Source: Archaeoglobus sulfaticallidus PM70-1
Lineage (GTDB): Archaea > Halobacteriota > Archaeoglobi > Archaeoglobales > Archaeoglobaceae
Direction: 5' to 3'
DNA length: 64,000 nucleotides
NCBI RefSeq assembly: GCF_000385565.1
Contig: NC_021169.1
Coordinates: forward strand, 1,284,571 to 1,348,570
Shown here piece by piece: positions 1 to 7,644 of the stretch (the first letter of the stretch is position 1; every line of letters starts with the position of its first letter). The notes under the pieces were generated by a model. The model was not told the origin of the DNA. It saw only the letters and a list, made by a program, of their open reading frames with translations, and searched no databases. The translations under genes and the position numbers were made by a program.

Positions 1-417
1 AATGTATTTATCTCCTTTTTTCTCGGCTCTGAGCTTTATGGCATTTGCCACATCACTTCCGCCAGAAGGTTCAGTTATTGCCACTGCACCCAGCTTTCGG
101 GATGTGAGCGATTTAAGGTATTTGCGCTTCTGCTCCTCGCTCCCAAATTTCAGAATTGCATCCGCAGCTATGTTGTGAACAAATACGCTGTGAGCAACTG
201 CAGCAGAAACCTTTGCAAGTTCTTCAACAAGTCTGCTTGCCTCAACATAACCCATTCCAAGTCCCCCATATCGTTGAGGAGCAATAACTCCCATCAATTT
301 CTTTCCAAAGAGTTCTTCAAGAACAGATTTGTCCATCTCATTATTCCTGTCGATCTCTACCGCTTTAGTTTTTACGAACTCCACAACTTCTTTGGCTGCC
401 TCTTCAAACTCGGCCAT
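1..417 (-). CDS. Acyl-CoA dehydrogenase, N-terminal part (runs off the left edge)
   Basis: The first 139 residues of an acyl-CoA dehydrogenase are readable on the minus strand from an ATG at 417. The product starts MAEFEEAAKEVVEF and shows the helical N-terminal domain, the segment PQRYGGLGMGY and the FAD-contacting stretch ITEPSGGSDV that starts the middle beta domain. The family is a flavoenzyme that oxidises acyl-CoA to 2-enoyl-CoA and passes electrons to ETF. An AGAGGTGG ribosome site lies just before the ATG and a TATA-like ATATATAC at about 448-455. It is transcribed away from the regulator at 544. The C-terminal half, with the catalytic glutamate, is outside the window, so substrate range cannot be judged. 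Confidence 0.9.
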   Translation of the reverse strand, partial: MAEFEEAAKEVVEFVKTKAVEIDRNNEMDKSVLEELFGKKLMGVIAPQRYGGLGMGYVEASRLVEELAKVSAAVAHSVFVHNIAADAILKFGSEEQKRKYLKSLTSRKLGAVAITEPSGGSDVANAIKLRAEKKGDKYI

Positions 418-481
418 GTTTCCACCTCTATGATTTTTGCGGTAATCGTATATATTGATTCTTAGAAATTCGTTAACTTTT

Positions 482-497
482 AGTTACTCCAGTAACT
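482..497. promoter_or_regulatory. Palindromic operator between acyl-CoA dehydrogenase and regulator
   Basis: AGTTAC and GTAACT form a perfect 6-bp inverted repeat around a 4-bp spacer. A related half-site, GTTAAC, lies just upstream at about 472-477. The site sits in the 126-bp divergent promoter region shared by the acyl-CoA dehydrogenase and the winged-helix regulator, so it is a plausible binding site for that regulator. This role is inferred from position and symmetry only. Confidence 0.5.
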
Positions 498-543
498 CTT
501 TATCCTGAAATAGAGCAAAAAGTAAATAAAGAATTCAGAAAAG

Positions 544-1287
544 ATGGTTATCCGTATTACTATGAACAATACTGAAATTGAATTAAGGAAGGAGATACTT
601 GAAATTAAGCGAGAAATTGAAAAGCTAAGAAGACTCATTACCGGCGACTTTCTCAAAATCTTTGAGAATTACTTGGAGGCTAAACTGGGAGAGATATTGA
701 TTTCTATAATCTCTGCTCAGAACAAAGAATTGCTCAGTGAGAGGCTGCAAAAAGGATGCAGTCGATTTGAAGTATGTATGACAAACTTCAGCAAGTTCTT
801 GGATGAGGCTCTCAGGGACGGGATGGACTTGAAGGAGCTTGAAGCGTTGTATGAGGAGAAAAAAGGAATGGTGTCCCAACTCGAAAATAGAGCACCTTAT
901 GAGAAGTGTTCCTGCTGTTTTTCAGAAGTTCTGAAGTTGTTGAAAAAGCAACACCAAGTGCTGAAATTGTTCAAAAACACAATACGCGCGTCATTCCAGA
1001 CAGGCATAGAATACGAAAAAATCGATGCCAACGAAATTATGCGAAGAATTGAGCCATTATCCAACGAAATTAGGATAAAAATACTCCTGGAGCTTTTTAA
1101 ATGTCCAAAGCGTTTTAGCCAGCTTTCTAACATCACCGGACTGGATGGAGGTAATTTGAGATTCCACATAAAAAAGCTCGTGGATGCAGGATTGGTTGTT
1201 CAGCATAAAAAAGGAGGAGAATACATCATCACCGAGCAGGGGAGAGTGTTTCTGGAAAGGCTGGTTAATGTGCTCTACAGCGTATAA
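544..1287 (+). CDS. ArsR-type winged-helix regulator with coiled-coil N-terminus
   Basis: A 247-residue protein. Residues about 1-165 are charged and helical, with coiled-coil character and a cysteine cluster KCSCC near residue 121. The last 75 residues form a winged-helix domain of ArsR/HTH_20 type: EPLSNEIRIKILLELF, then a recognition helix around GGNLRFHIKKLVDAGLV and a wing GGEYIITEQG. It likely represses or activates the divergent acyl-CoA dehydrogenase, with which it shares a 126-bp promoter region holding a palindrome. The helical N-terminal part could bind an acyl-CoA or a metal; this is not shown. The start may be the ATG at 562 instead of 544, since no clear ribosome site separates them. 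Confidence 0.75.
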   Translation: MVIRITMNNTEIELRKEILEIKREIEKLRRLITGDFLKIFENYLEAKLGEILISIISAQNKELLSERLQKGCSRFEVCMTNFSKFLDEALRDGMDLKELEALYEEKKGMVSQLENRAPYEKCSCCFSEVLKLLKKQHQVLKLFKNTIRASFQTGIEYEKIDANEIMRRIEPLSNEIRIKILLELFKCPKRFSQLSNITGLDGGNLRFHIKKLVDAGLVVQHKKGGEYIITEQGRVFLERLVNVLYSV

Positions 1288-1318
1288 AAGACTTAAAGGC
1301 TAATTACTAAAAGGCATT

Positions 1319-1678
1319 TTAGGTGATAATGAACTTAAATTTGATGGGAGAAACAGCCAGTTGTACAGAGAATAAATGGGCTCTTAACTCTCTGTTGTTG
1401 AAGCTAAGCCACGATTCTATGGCCTTGATGGTTAAATAGATGTAGCTCCCTGCATAACCCTTCAATTCCATATCTGTTATATAATCTAAAATCAGGTTTT
1501 TGAGAGCTTTATCATCCATTTTTAGCAAATCCTTCGGATTGAGTCCAACTCTCTCGCAGAAGTTACTGAGTCTTTTTAAATTAACATCAGCAGTAACTTC
1601 AGCCCCTCTTGAAACATTTACATACCATCTACGTACATTTTCATCCTCCAGCAGGGCTTTGTATTTTTTCTTGCCCAT
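1319..1678 (-). pseudogene. Tyrosine recombinase/integrase remnant (N-terminal core-binding domain only)
   Basis: The 119-residue product resembles the SAM-like core-binding domain of archaeal tyrosine integrases: an opening ENVRRWYVNVSRGAEVTADVN, then NFCERVGLNPKDLLK, ending at AIESWLSFNNREL. The catalytic domain with its R-H-R-Y residues is absent. After about residue 98 the sequence no longer looks like the family, and no further coding is seen downstream. This is a truncated relic of an integrated element, on the minus strand and convergent with the regulator at 544. It is unlikely to be an active recombinase; a role as a DNA-binding fragment cannot be excluded. Confidence 0.6.
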
Positions 1679-1784
1679 AATTTACCGGATAAGAGATTCG
1701 CTTTATATTATCGAATTGCGCATAAGCTTTTGATACATTATAATCTTCACCAATTAATGCAACTAGACTCCCTGAACAAGCCAT
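1641..1784 (-). CDS. Small ORF of 47 residues upstream of and overlapping the integrase remnant
   Basis: From an ATG at 1784 a 47-codon frame reads MACSGSLVALIGEDYNVSKA and ends at a TGA inside the integrase remnant. The same frame is open for some 13 further codons upstream (WESIEREGPEFGVV) before a stop, so it may be the tail of a longer dead gene. Composition is protein-like, but I recognise no family. It could be a relic that came in with the integrase. Confidence 0.25.
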   Translation of the reverse strand: MACSGSLVALIGEDYNVSKAYAQFDNIKRISYPVNYGQEKIQSPAGG

Positions 1785-2095
1785 AACCACCCCAAACTCA
1801 GGGCCCTCCCTTTCAATGGATTCCCAGACTGGTTATTTTATCTGATACATCTCTTCATTTTTCCAGCTATTATTCGAAAATTCTGGTTCTGTGTATTCCT
1901 GCATACAATCTTTTTGTTATTTTTAGCATTACTAAATGAATGGCTTTAACAATCGACCATTTCAACGCATTGCTTTCTCCAAAACTATCAGAGTCCTCTA
2001 TCCTCTAATAACACTGCTGAAACCCAAAAATCGGAAATTCATCTGATTTATCAATTCCGAAAGGTTTTTAATTTTACAAAAGCAAGTCATTCAGG
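1785..2095. other. Gene-free stretch before sufC
   Basis: No convincing gene is seen in these 311 bases. A TTTTTAATTTTAC stretch at about 2065-2077 is a plausible TATA region for sufC, some 20-30 bases before its ATG. The rest has no clear repeat or RNA structure. Confidence 0.4.
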
Positions 2096-2881
2096 ATGAA
2101 TACAAAAAAGAAAGAAATTTTAAGGATCGTCAATCTTGGATTGAAGGTTGATAGCAAGACAGTTCTGCAAAATGTCAACCTTTACATTCAGGAAGGTGAA
2201 ACTTTCGCTCTTTTCGGACCAAATGGCAGTGGCAAATCATCGTTGCTTTCGGCGATAGTCGGAAATCCGGTTTACAAGATCACATCTGGCAGAATAATCT
2301 TCAAAGGACAGGATATAACATCGATGACAGCTGACGAGAGAGTAAAACTGGGAATGGGTATAGCCTTCCAGACTCCGCCAAAGGTAAGTGGTGTGAAGCT
2401 AATCGATGTGCTGAGGCACTGTGCGAGAATAGGCGGGAGAAGCGAGGAAGACATATACAGATACGCCGAGATGCTGAAAATGGACGAGTTTCTGGAAAGA
2501 AGCATAAATTATGGTTTTTCTGGCGGTGAGGTTAAACGATCCGAGCTTTTACAGCTAATCCTGATGAACAGGGACTTCCTAATGCTCGACGAGCCTGACA
2601 GCGGTGTTGATCTTGAGAACATCGATCTCATCGGAAAGACGATCAGAGAGTTGCTCGAGAGGGACAAAAAGGAAGACGAAAGAAAGAAGTCCGGGCTTTT
2701 GATAACCCACACGGGAAAAATACTCGATTATGTGGACGCGGATTATGGAGTTATACTCTACAAGGGAAGAGTAGCCTGCGTTGGCAATCCATACGATATT
2801 TTGAGAGAGGTTAGTAAAAACGGTTATGAGGGGTGTATTAACAAATGTCTGAGAGAGTTTCCGAATCTGAATTCAAATTAG
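2096..2881 (+). CDS. sufC: SufC, ATPase of the SUF iron-sulfur assembly complex
   Basis: An ABC ATPase of 261 residues that powers Fe-S cluster assembly on the SufB/D scaffold in the cytoplasm. It shows Walker A GPNGSGKSS near residue 41, the ABC signature FSGGEVKRSE near 141 and Walker B FLMLDEPDSGVD near 160. The signature variant and the absence of membrane segments fit SufC and not a transporter. The next gene, a SufB/D-type scaffold, starts inside its 3' end (37-bp overlap), so the two are translationally coupled. The minimal SufBC pair is the ancestral archaeal form of the system. No start ambiguity is visible; a TATA-like box lies about 25 bases upstream. Confidence 0.93.
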   Translation: MNTKKKEILRIVNLGLKVDSKTVLQNVNLYIQEGETFALFGPNGSGKSSLLSAIVGNPVYKITSGRIIFKGQDITSMTADERVKLGMGIAFQTPPKVSGVKLIDVLRHCARIGGRSEEDIYRYAEMLKMDEFLERSINYGFSGGEVKRSELLQLILMNRDFLMLDEPDSGVDLENIDLIGKTIRELLERDKKEDERKKSGLLITHTGKILDYVDADYGVILYKGRVACVGNPYDILREVSKNGYEGCINKCLREFPNLNSN

Positions 2882-3966
2882 ATGAACCCGAGATCAAGAA
2901 GAAGCTTGAAACTGTTGGAATCGAGCTTAATCCAGAGAAGAGATCAGCCACATTCGTTCAGGTTGATCAGGATACCTTTAACGCCGCATCATTCACAGAA
3001 AGCGTTGAGATCATGAGCATAAGGGATGCGATGGAGAAGTACGAGTGGGTCGAGGATTACTTCTGGAAGCTGATTAAAAGAGAGCAGGATGTTTTCACGA
3101 AAGAGGCAGACTCAGAAGATGTCAATGGATACTTCATAAGATCCTTGCCGGGTAAAAAGGTTGAGATTCCGGTTGAAGCCTGCCTGTATTTGAGAAAGGC
3201 AGGATCCAGGCAGAAGGTTCACAACATAATCATAGCTGAAGAGGGTTCAGAGCTGAACATAATATCTGGCTGCACCTCTCATCCGGGAGTAACCTCAGGC
3301 ATGCACATAGGGATATCAGAGTTTTTCGTGAAAAAGAACGCAAAGCTGACTTTCACGATGATCCACAGCTGGGAGTCAGATATAGAGGTCAGGCCGAGAA
3401 GTGCTGCACTGGTTGAAGAGAATGGAGTCTTCATAAGCAACTATGTGCTGATGAATCCTGTTAAGCTCGTTCAGATGTATCCAACAGCATATGTCAAGAA
3501 GAATGGCACGGCGATATTCAGCAGCATCATCGTTGCCCTTGAGAACTCTGTTGTTGATTCTGGAAGCAGAGCCATTCTTGAGGAAGAGGGAGCAAGTGCA
3601 GAAATTGTTTCAAGAACGATCAGCAAGGGAGGGGACATAATTGCGAGAGGCCATATAGTGGGCTCAGCACCGGATGTCAGGGGTCATCTGGAGTGCAGGG
3701 GTTTGATGCTCGATGAAAAGGGTATGATCCATGCCATTCCAGAGCTTGAAGCGAGATATCCAAATGTCGATCTCAGCCACGAGGCTGCCATAGGAAAGAT
3801 CGCTGAGGAGGAGATATTCTACCTTCAGTCGAGAGGTTTGACAAGGGATGAGGCCACTGCAGCGATAATAAGGGGGTTCCTCGAGCTGGACATAAAGGGA
3901 ATCCCGGATGTTCTGAAGAGAGAGATCGACAAGGCAGTATCGATGGTCGAGGGAGACCTCTTCTAG
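2845..3966 (+). CDS. sufB: SufB/SufD-family Fe-S cluster scaffold protein
   Basis: 373 residues of the SufBD family, the right-handed beta-helix scaffold on which Fe-S clusters are built together with SufC. The beta-helix region is visible from about residue 110 onward (HNIIIAEEGSELNIISGC, then TSHPGVTSGMH). The C-terminal part has the conserved GHLECRGLMLDEKG, then IPELEA and LSHEAAIGKIAEEEIFYLQSRGL motifs. One SufBD protein serves here, so it probably acts as a homodimer with SufC. The start at 2845 lies within sufC. A T-rich terminator follows at once, closing a two-gene operon. Confidence 0.92.
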   Translation: MSERVSESEFKLDEPEIKKKLETVGIELNPEKRSATFVQVDQDTFNAASFTESVEIMSIRDAMEKYEWVEDYFWKLIKREQDVFTKEADSEDVNGYFIRSLPGKKVEIPVEACLYLRKAGSRQKVHNIIIAEEGSELNIISGCTSHPGVTSGMHIGISEFFVKKNAKLTFTMIHSWESDIEVRPRSAALVEENGVFISNYVLMNPVKLVQMYPTAYVKKNGTAIFSSIIVALENSVVDSGSRAILEEEGASAEIVSRTISKGGDIIARGHIVGSAPDVRGHLECRGLMLDEKGMIHAIPELEARYPNVDLSHEAAIGKIAEEEIFYLQSRGLTRDEATAAIIRGFLELDIKGIPDVLKREIDKAVSMVEGDLF

Positions 3967-3995
3967 TTTGATTTTTTATTTTATTTTTAAGTTTA
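3967..3995 (+). terminator. T-rich terminator after sufCB
   Basis: A run of T tracts (TTTGATTTTTTATTTTATTT) starts directly at the sufB stop codon and has no stem, which is the usual look of an intrinsic archaeal terminator. Confidence 0.6.
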
Positions 3996-4033
3996 ATATA
4001 AAAACCTAAAAGTATAGAAAACCAAACCTGAAC

Positions 4034-4867
4034 TCAGACGACTCCCCCAGTACTCATCAAAACATAAATAAGGTAGCCGGCGATAGCTCCAAAATTCAAA
4101 AATGGCAGTCCTGGATGTGCACCTTCTTTCTTTTCAAGTACATATATGAGCAATACGAGCCCAAAAACTCCACCGATCAACGAGAACAGGGCGGATAGCT
4201 TAATAAAGAATAACTGAGGGGCGTTATCGAAAACCTGAAGGGAAACAACCAGAATATTCGGGATCACCACATCCCCCACACCCATGAAAACAGCCCTGTT
4301 CTTTGAGTTCTCAAGATTCTCAAGCCTGTAAGATCTCGAGAATGGGATGACAAAGAGCATGGGCAGCTTCATGTCTGTGAGAGAATCCGCAAGCGAAACC
4401 ATGTGTCCGGTCTTGTAAACGGAGATGAAGTCATAGACTGCAAGAACAGTCAGCAAAACCAGTGCCGGTTGAGGGGATAGACTGATTCCGAATATCGTTG
4501 TAACTCCAACAGAGAGCAGCAATGCTGTGAGATCTATAACAATCCAGCTTGGCTTTTTTATGAGTACTGCAAGCAATACCATCGACGGTATAATGGATAA
4601 AACACCCAGAAATGGATACATAACATAGAATATCGAGATCAGCATTAGACCATAGAGCAAAAACTGGATCAGATCCTTTCTGTACTTCACGACCAGGAGG
4701 ATAAAGGCCGTAAACAGCAGAATCATGCCAAAGTAGTAAATGGAGTTCATAACATCCTCAGGATTCTCAAAGGCTTTCATCCCGGCATCCTCGTAGTTGG
4801 GAGTCAATAGAATCGCCAGTATAGCTGATAGAACATAGATTAGAATCAGGACATACCTTATTTTCAA
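4034..4867 (-). CDS. Presenilin/signal-peptide-peptidase-like membrane aspartyl protease
   Basis: 277 residues with about nine hydrophobic segments, matching archaeal presenilin homologues (peptidase family A22, formerly DUF1119). The catalytic motifs are present: the YD aspartate in LAVYDFISVYKTGHM, the GxGD aspartate in FMGVGDVVIPN and a PAL-like motif in HPGLPFLNFGAI near the C-terminus. The family cleaves membrane-spanning segments inside the lipid bilayer; archaeal substrates are not well known. It stands alone on the minus strand, convergent with sufB and divergent from the small ORF at 4963. The class III pilin peptidase also uses a GxGD fold, but its sequence motifs differ, so I do not assign that role here. 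Confidence 0.88.
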   Translation of the reverse strand: MKIRYVLILIYVLSAILAILLTPNYEDAGMKAFENPEDVMNSIYYFGMILLFTAFILLVVKYRKDLIQFLLYGLMLISIFYVMYPFLGVLSIIPSMVLLAVLIKKPSWIVIDLTALLLSVGVTTIFGISLSPQPALVLLTVLAVYDFISVYKTGHMVSLADSLTDMKLPMLFVIPFSRSYRLENLENSKNRAVFMGVGDVVIPNILVVSLQVFDNAPQLFFIKLSALFSLIGGVFGLVLLIYVLEKKEGAHPGLPFLNFGAIAGYLIYVLMSTGGVV

Positions 4868-4962
4868 CCTATCACCCTTCTCAACGGATATTCATTTCGT
4901 TCACTTTCAAACCACTCTGAGGCTTTATATTTTTTCCTTTTCAATCAAATCATGGTGATAGA

Positions 4963-5055
4963 ATGACCGTGTTCGAAGGATTGATAAAGAGGGCGTTGGA
5001 GGTTTCGAATGTTGATAGCAAATCAGCAATGGAACCGGCGATTATAGAGGCATAA
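4963..5055 (+). CDS. Small ORF of 30 residues with promoter and terminator
   Basis: An ATG at 4963 opens a 30-codon frame (MTVFEGLIKRALEVSNVDSK at its start). A TATA-like CTTTATATTTTTTCC lies about 35 bases upstream, a GGTGAT ribosome site sits just before the ATG, and a T-rich terminator follows the stop. No family is recognised. It may be a real small protein or the truncated head of a gene lost when the TnpB element landed downstream. Confidence 0.35.
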   Translation: MTVFEGLIKRALEVSNVDSKSAMEPAIIEA

Positions 5056-5056
5056 G

Positions 5057-5081
5057 ACATAATTTTTATTTTTATTTGGAT
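5057..5081 (+). terminator. T-rich terminator after the small ORF
   Basis: TAATTTTTATTTTTATTTGG follows the stop of the 30-residue ORF, which is typical of archaeal T-tract termination. Confidence 0.5.
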
Positions 5082-5189
5082 TGGGTTGAGCCTACTGAAA
5101 CTCAGTCAACTCTTTCAAAAATCAGCGAGAGTCATGAGGTGAAGTTCAGATCTTTCACGAATTTCAGCAAAATCCATGTCTTCATCTAA

Positions 5190-5347
5190 CTTGCCCGCTG
5201 GAGACTCCATCCGATAGAGGCTGTCCGACAATTACTGAGAATAATAATTCATCCCGTTTATTTTTAAATTGCAGACCTGAGCGACCTCCTTTTTCTCACA
5301 AATTTGAATTGCTGGACAGTCTCGATAGGATGGGGAGGAAAGCGGGC
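5190..5347. repeat. Imperfect inverted repeat at the left end of the TnpB element
   Basis: The arm at about 5190-5225 (CCCGCTGGAGACTCCATCC, then ATAGAGGCTGTCCGACA) matches the reverse complement of about 5311-5347 (CCCGCTTTCCTCCCCATCC, then TATCGAGACTGTCCAGC) over some 35 bases with a few mismatches. The two arms are separated by about 85 bases of AT-rich sequence. The pair lies directly before tnpB and probably belongs to the element's left end or a second, older end. Confidence 0.5.
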
Positions 5348-5384
5348 TCCAAAACCTTTTTAAGGTTAAATGCATATATGAATA

Positions 5385-6539
5385 TTGGTGGAGCACACCA
5401 AAACTGTTGTGTGCAAGCTCGAAACCACTGAGGAGGAATTTAACAAACTCATGGATACTGTTAAGGCTTTTAGATCTGCCTGCAACTACATAAGCGAGGT
5501 TGCATGGAATCAAAGGTGCTTCAACCCAGTCGCGTTACACCACCTTACTTATTATGAAACGAGAGAGAAGTTCAACCTACCAGCGAATCTTGCGGTGAGG
5601 GCGAGAGATAGAGTCGCCAAATCCTACAAAAACAACAGGAAGAAGAGACACAAGTTCACTGCCCTCTCTATGGATCTGGACAAAAGGCTCTTTACCTTGC
5701 TCAGAAACGGCGAGTTCAGAGCGTCCATCAGCACAGTCTACGGTAGAGTCAGGCCAGGACTTGCTATTGGGGAGTACCAGAAAGAGCTACTTAAGAACCC
5801 GGTTAGAGATGCTAAGCTCGTTTGCAGAAGAGATGACAGGCACTTCTACCTGCACATTACAGTATTGGTTGAAGCTCCGGAGCCCTCTGGAAGCAACCCT
5901 GTAGGTGTTGATATTGGCGTGAATAACCTTGTTGCTGCTTCAAATGGGTTTAAGGTGAATGGTAAACCCGTAGAAAGTAGGAGGCGACATTTTAGAAAGC
6001 TTAGAAGCTCCCTCCAGAAAAAAGGCACTTCCTCTGCCAAGAGGAAGCTCAAACAGCTTTCTGGTAGGGAGCGCAGGTGGGTAAACACCATACTGCACCA
6101 GATTAGCAGAGCATTCGTCGACACACTCAGCGAGGGAGATTACGTGGTATTAGAGAAGCTGAATGGCATAAGAGACAGGTGTAACGTCAGGAAAGAGTAT
6201 AGGGCTACCTTCCACAATTGGGCATTTAGAAGACTTCAGGAGATGATAGAGTACAAGTGTCTGGAGAGAGGAGTTCCTGTTGTTTATGTCGAGCCAAAGT
6301 ACTCCTCTCAAAGATGTCCAAGGTGTGGGACAATTGATAAGAGGAACAGGAAGTCTCAGGCTCTCTTCCAGTGTGTTAGCTGCGGCTTCCAGCACAACGC
6401 GGATTATGTCGCCTCCCTGAACCTCTCCGAGCTGGCTCGGGGAGGTTGGGCTGCCGTCAACCAGCCTAATGTAGGGGCTGATGACCGTCTTTGCGAGACC
6501 ACCTACAAGCCCCTTCCGTCATCATGGAGGGGTAGTTGA
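5385..6539 (+). CDS. tnpB: TnpB RNA-guided nuclease of an IS605-type element
   Basis: 384 residues of TnpB, the ancestor of Cas12. The RuvC catalytic set is complete: Asp in VGVDIGVNNLVAAS (near residue 176), Glu in VVLEKLNGIRD (near 255) and Asp in HNADYVASLNL (near 341). A zinc ribbon with CPRCG and CVSCG lies between the last two. The family uses a guide RNA (omegaRNA) made from the 3' end of the gene and the right end of the element to cut empty donor sites, which keeps the element in the genome. Translation would start at a TTG at 5385; no better start is near. The last about 35 residues (LARGGWAAVNQPN and on) are translated from the structured RNA region. It appears full length and possibly active. 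Confidence 0.88.
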   Translation: MVEHTKTVVCKLETTEEEFNKLMDTVKAFRSACNYISEVAWNQRCFNPVALHHLTYYETREKFNLPANLAVRARDRVAKSYKNNRKKRHKFTALSMDLDKRLFTLLRNGEFRASISTVYGRVRPGLAIGEYQKELLKNPVRDAKLVCRRDDRHFYLHITVLVEAPEPSGSNPVGVDIGVNNLVAASNGFKVNGKPVESRRRHFRKLRSSLQKKGTSSAKRKLKQLSGRERRWVNTILHQISRAFVDTLSEGDYVVLEKLNGIRDRCNVRKEYRATFHNWAFRRLQEMIEYKCLERGVPVVYVEPKYSSQRCPRCGTIDKRNRKSQALFQCVSCGFQHNADYVASLNLSELARGGWAAVNQPNVGADDRLCETTYKPLPSSWRGS

Positions 6540-6540
6540 C
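6460..6540 (+). ncRNA. Candidate omegaRNA region at the tnpB 3' end
   Basis: By analogy with studied TnpB elements, the guide RNA scaffold should cover the end of tnpB and the right end of the element, with the guide taken from the flanking DNA after 6540. The sequence here is GC-rich and has a stem from CCCCTTCC and GGAGGGG around CATCAT. No transcript evidence is available; limits are approximate. Confidence 0.4.
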
Positions 6541-6579
6541 CACCAGAAACATTAAAGTATTTTAAGGATTAATCATGCT

Positions 6580-7599
6580 ATGAATGTTACCATCCTCGGT
6601 GCGGGTGCAATGGGATCGGCTCTAACCGTGCCGTTAACAGATAGCGGGAATAATGTAAGGCTATGGGGAACGGAATACGATGTTGAAATCCTGAAAAAGG
6701 TTGAGAGAGGGGAAAAGCATCCGAGAATCGATGTCAGGCTTGAAGGTGTCAAGATCTTCTATCCAGAGGATATCGAGAAGGCCGTCAGAGATGCGGACAT
6801 AATACTCCTCGCCGTAAGCACGGATGGCGTTTTGCCCATTTTCAGGAAAATAGCCGACCATATCGAAAACGAAATCTTGGTAACAATAGCAAAAGGATTG
6901 ATTGAGATCGATGGAAAGATTCTAACAGTCCCCGAAGCCATTTGGACCGTTAAGGATATCAAAAATCGCACTGTGGCAATAACAGGCCCATCGATTGCGA
7001 GAGAGGTTGCGAAAAGAATGCCCACGAAGGTCGTTTTCAGCAGTGTTGGAGATGCAGCGGAGAAAGTAAAGGATGCTTTTGAGACGGAATACTACAGTAT
7101 TGAGGTCTCCAGAGATATATGGGGCACTGAAATAACCTCAGCACTCAAAAATGTTTACTCGATAGCCATAGCATGGGTCAGAGGGCATGAGAAGCTTTAC
7201 GGGGTTGAGATGAGCAATGCCAAGGGGGTTATTACAACAAGGGCAATAAACGAGATAGCTAAACTGCTTGAGCTTACGGGAGGAAACAGAGATACGGTAT
7301 TCGGACTATCCGGATTTGGAGATCTGATCGCGACATTCAGAGGTGGCAGAAACGGTATGCTTGGGGAGATGCTTGGCAGGGGCTTGAATGTGAGGGAGGC
7401 TTTTGATGAGTTGCAGAGAAGAGGTGTTGGTGTTGTAGAAGGATACCAAACTGCGGAGAAGGCATACAGACTCATGAAGGATCTCGAAAAAAAGGGAAAG
7501 ACAGATATTGAAGAATTTCCCTTGTTGAAGAGCATATACGATGTTCTCTACAGGGATAAAAAGGTCGCAGAAGTTCTTTATGATCTGGTGGTAAAGTAG
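6580..7599 (+). CDS. gpsA: NAD(P)-dependent sn-glycerol-3-phosphate dehydrogenase
   Basis: 339 residues closely resembling the Archaeoglobus fulgidus enzyme AF0871, from memory of that protein. It interconverts dihydroxyacetone phosphate and sn-glycerol-3-phosphate. The Rossmann motif ILGAGAMGSAL is at residues 4-14; the conserved GPSIAREVA and the catalytic lysine region EITSALKNVYSIAIAW follow, then GLSGFGDLIATFRGGRN. Archaeal lipids use the other isomer, sn-glycerol-1-phosphate, so this enzyme probably serves glycerol metabolism or compatible-solute synthesis instead of lipids. The gene begins 39 bases after the TnpB element's right end, so its promoter may be partly supplied by, or separated by, that insertion. 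Confidence 0.93.
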   Translation: MNVTILGAGAMGSALTVPLTDSGNNVRLWGTEYDVEILKKVERGEKHPRIDVRLEGVKIFYPEDIEKAVRDADIILLAVSTDGVLPIFRKIADHIENEILVTIAKGLIEIDGKILTVPEAIWTVKDIKNRTVAITGPSIAREVAKRMPTKVVFSSVGDAAEKVKDAFETEYYSIEVSRDIWGTEITSALKNVYSIAIAWVRGHEKLYGVEMSNAKGVITTRAINEIAKLLELTGGNRDTVFGLSGFGDLIATFRGGRNGMLGEMLGRGLNVREAFDELQRRGVGVVEGYQTAEKAYRLMKDLEKKGKTDIEEFPLLKSIYDVLYRDKKVAEVLYDLVVK

Positions 7600-7644
7600 C
7601 AGTCTCAGCAGATAATAGCCGATAATAAAAACAAAAAAAGTAAA

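Larger units (their letters stand above)
5190..6540 (+). mobile_element. IS605-type TnpB-only element (first copy)
   Basis: The element carries tnpB and no TnpA transposase. Its right end is sharp: a hairpin built from CCCCTTCC and the downstream GGAGGGG, followed by GTTGAC at 6535-6540, the sort of end used by IS200/IS605 elements. The left boundary is uncertain and is placed at the outer arm of the inverted repeat. The right end lies 39 bases before gpsA. Without TnpA in cis, movement would need a transposase from elsewhere. Confidence 0.65.

Noticed and set aside
4034-4867. Presenilin-like protease as the missing prepilin peptidase for the pilus genes
   Set aside because: Both are GxGD proteases, but the motif context here matches the A22 family; the gene is 30 kb from the pilus locus.
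5140-5205. Minus-strand peptide KLDEDMDFAEIRERSELHLM, antitoxin-like
   Set aside because: Too short, without start or upstream continuation, and inside the element's left-end region.
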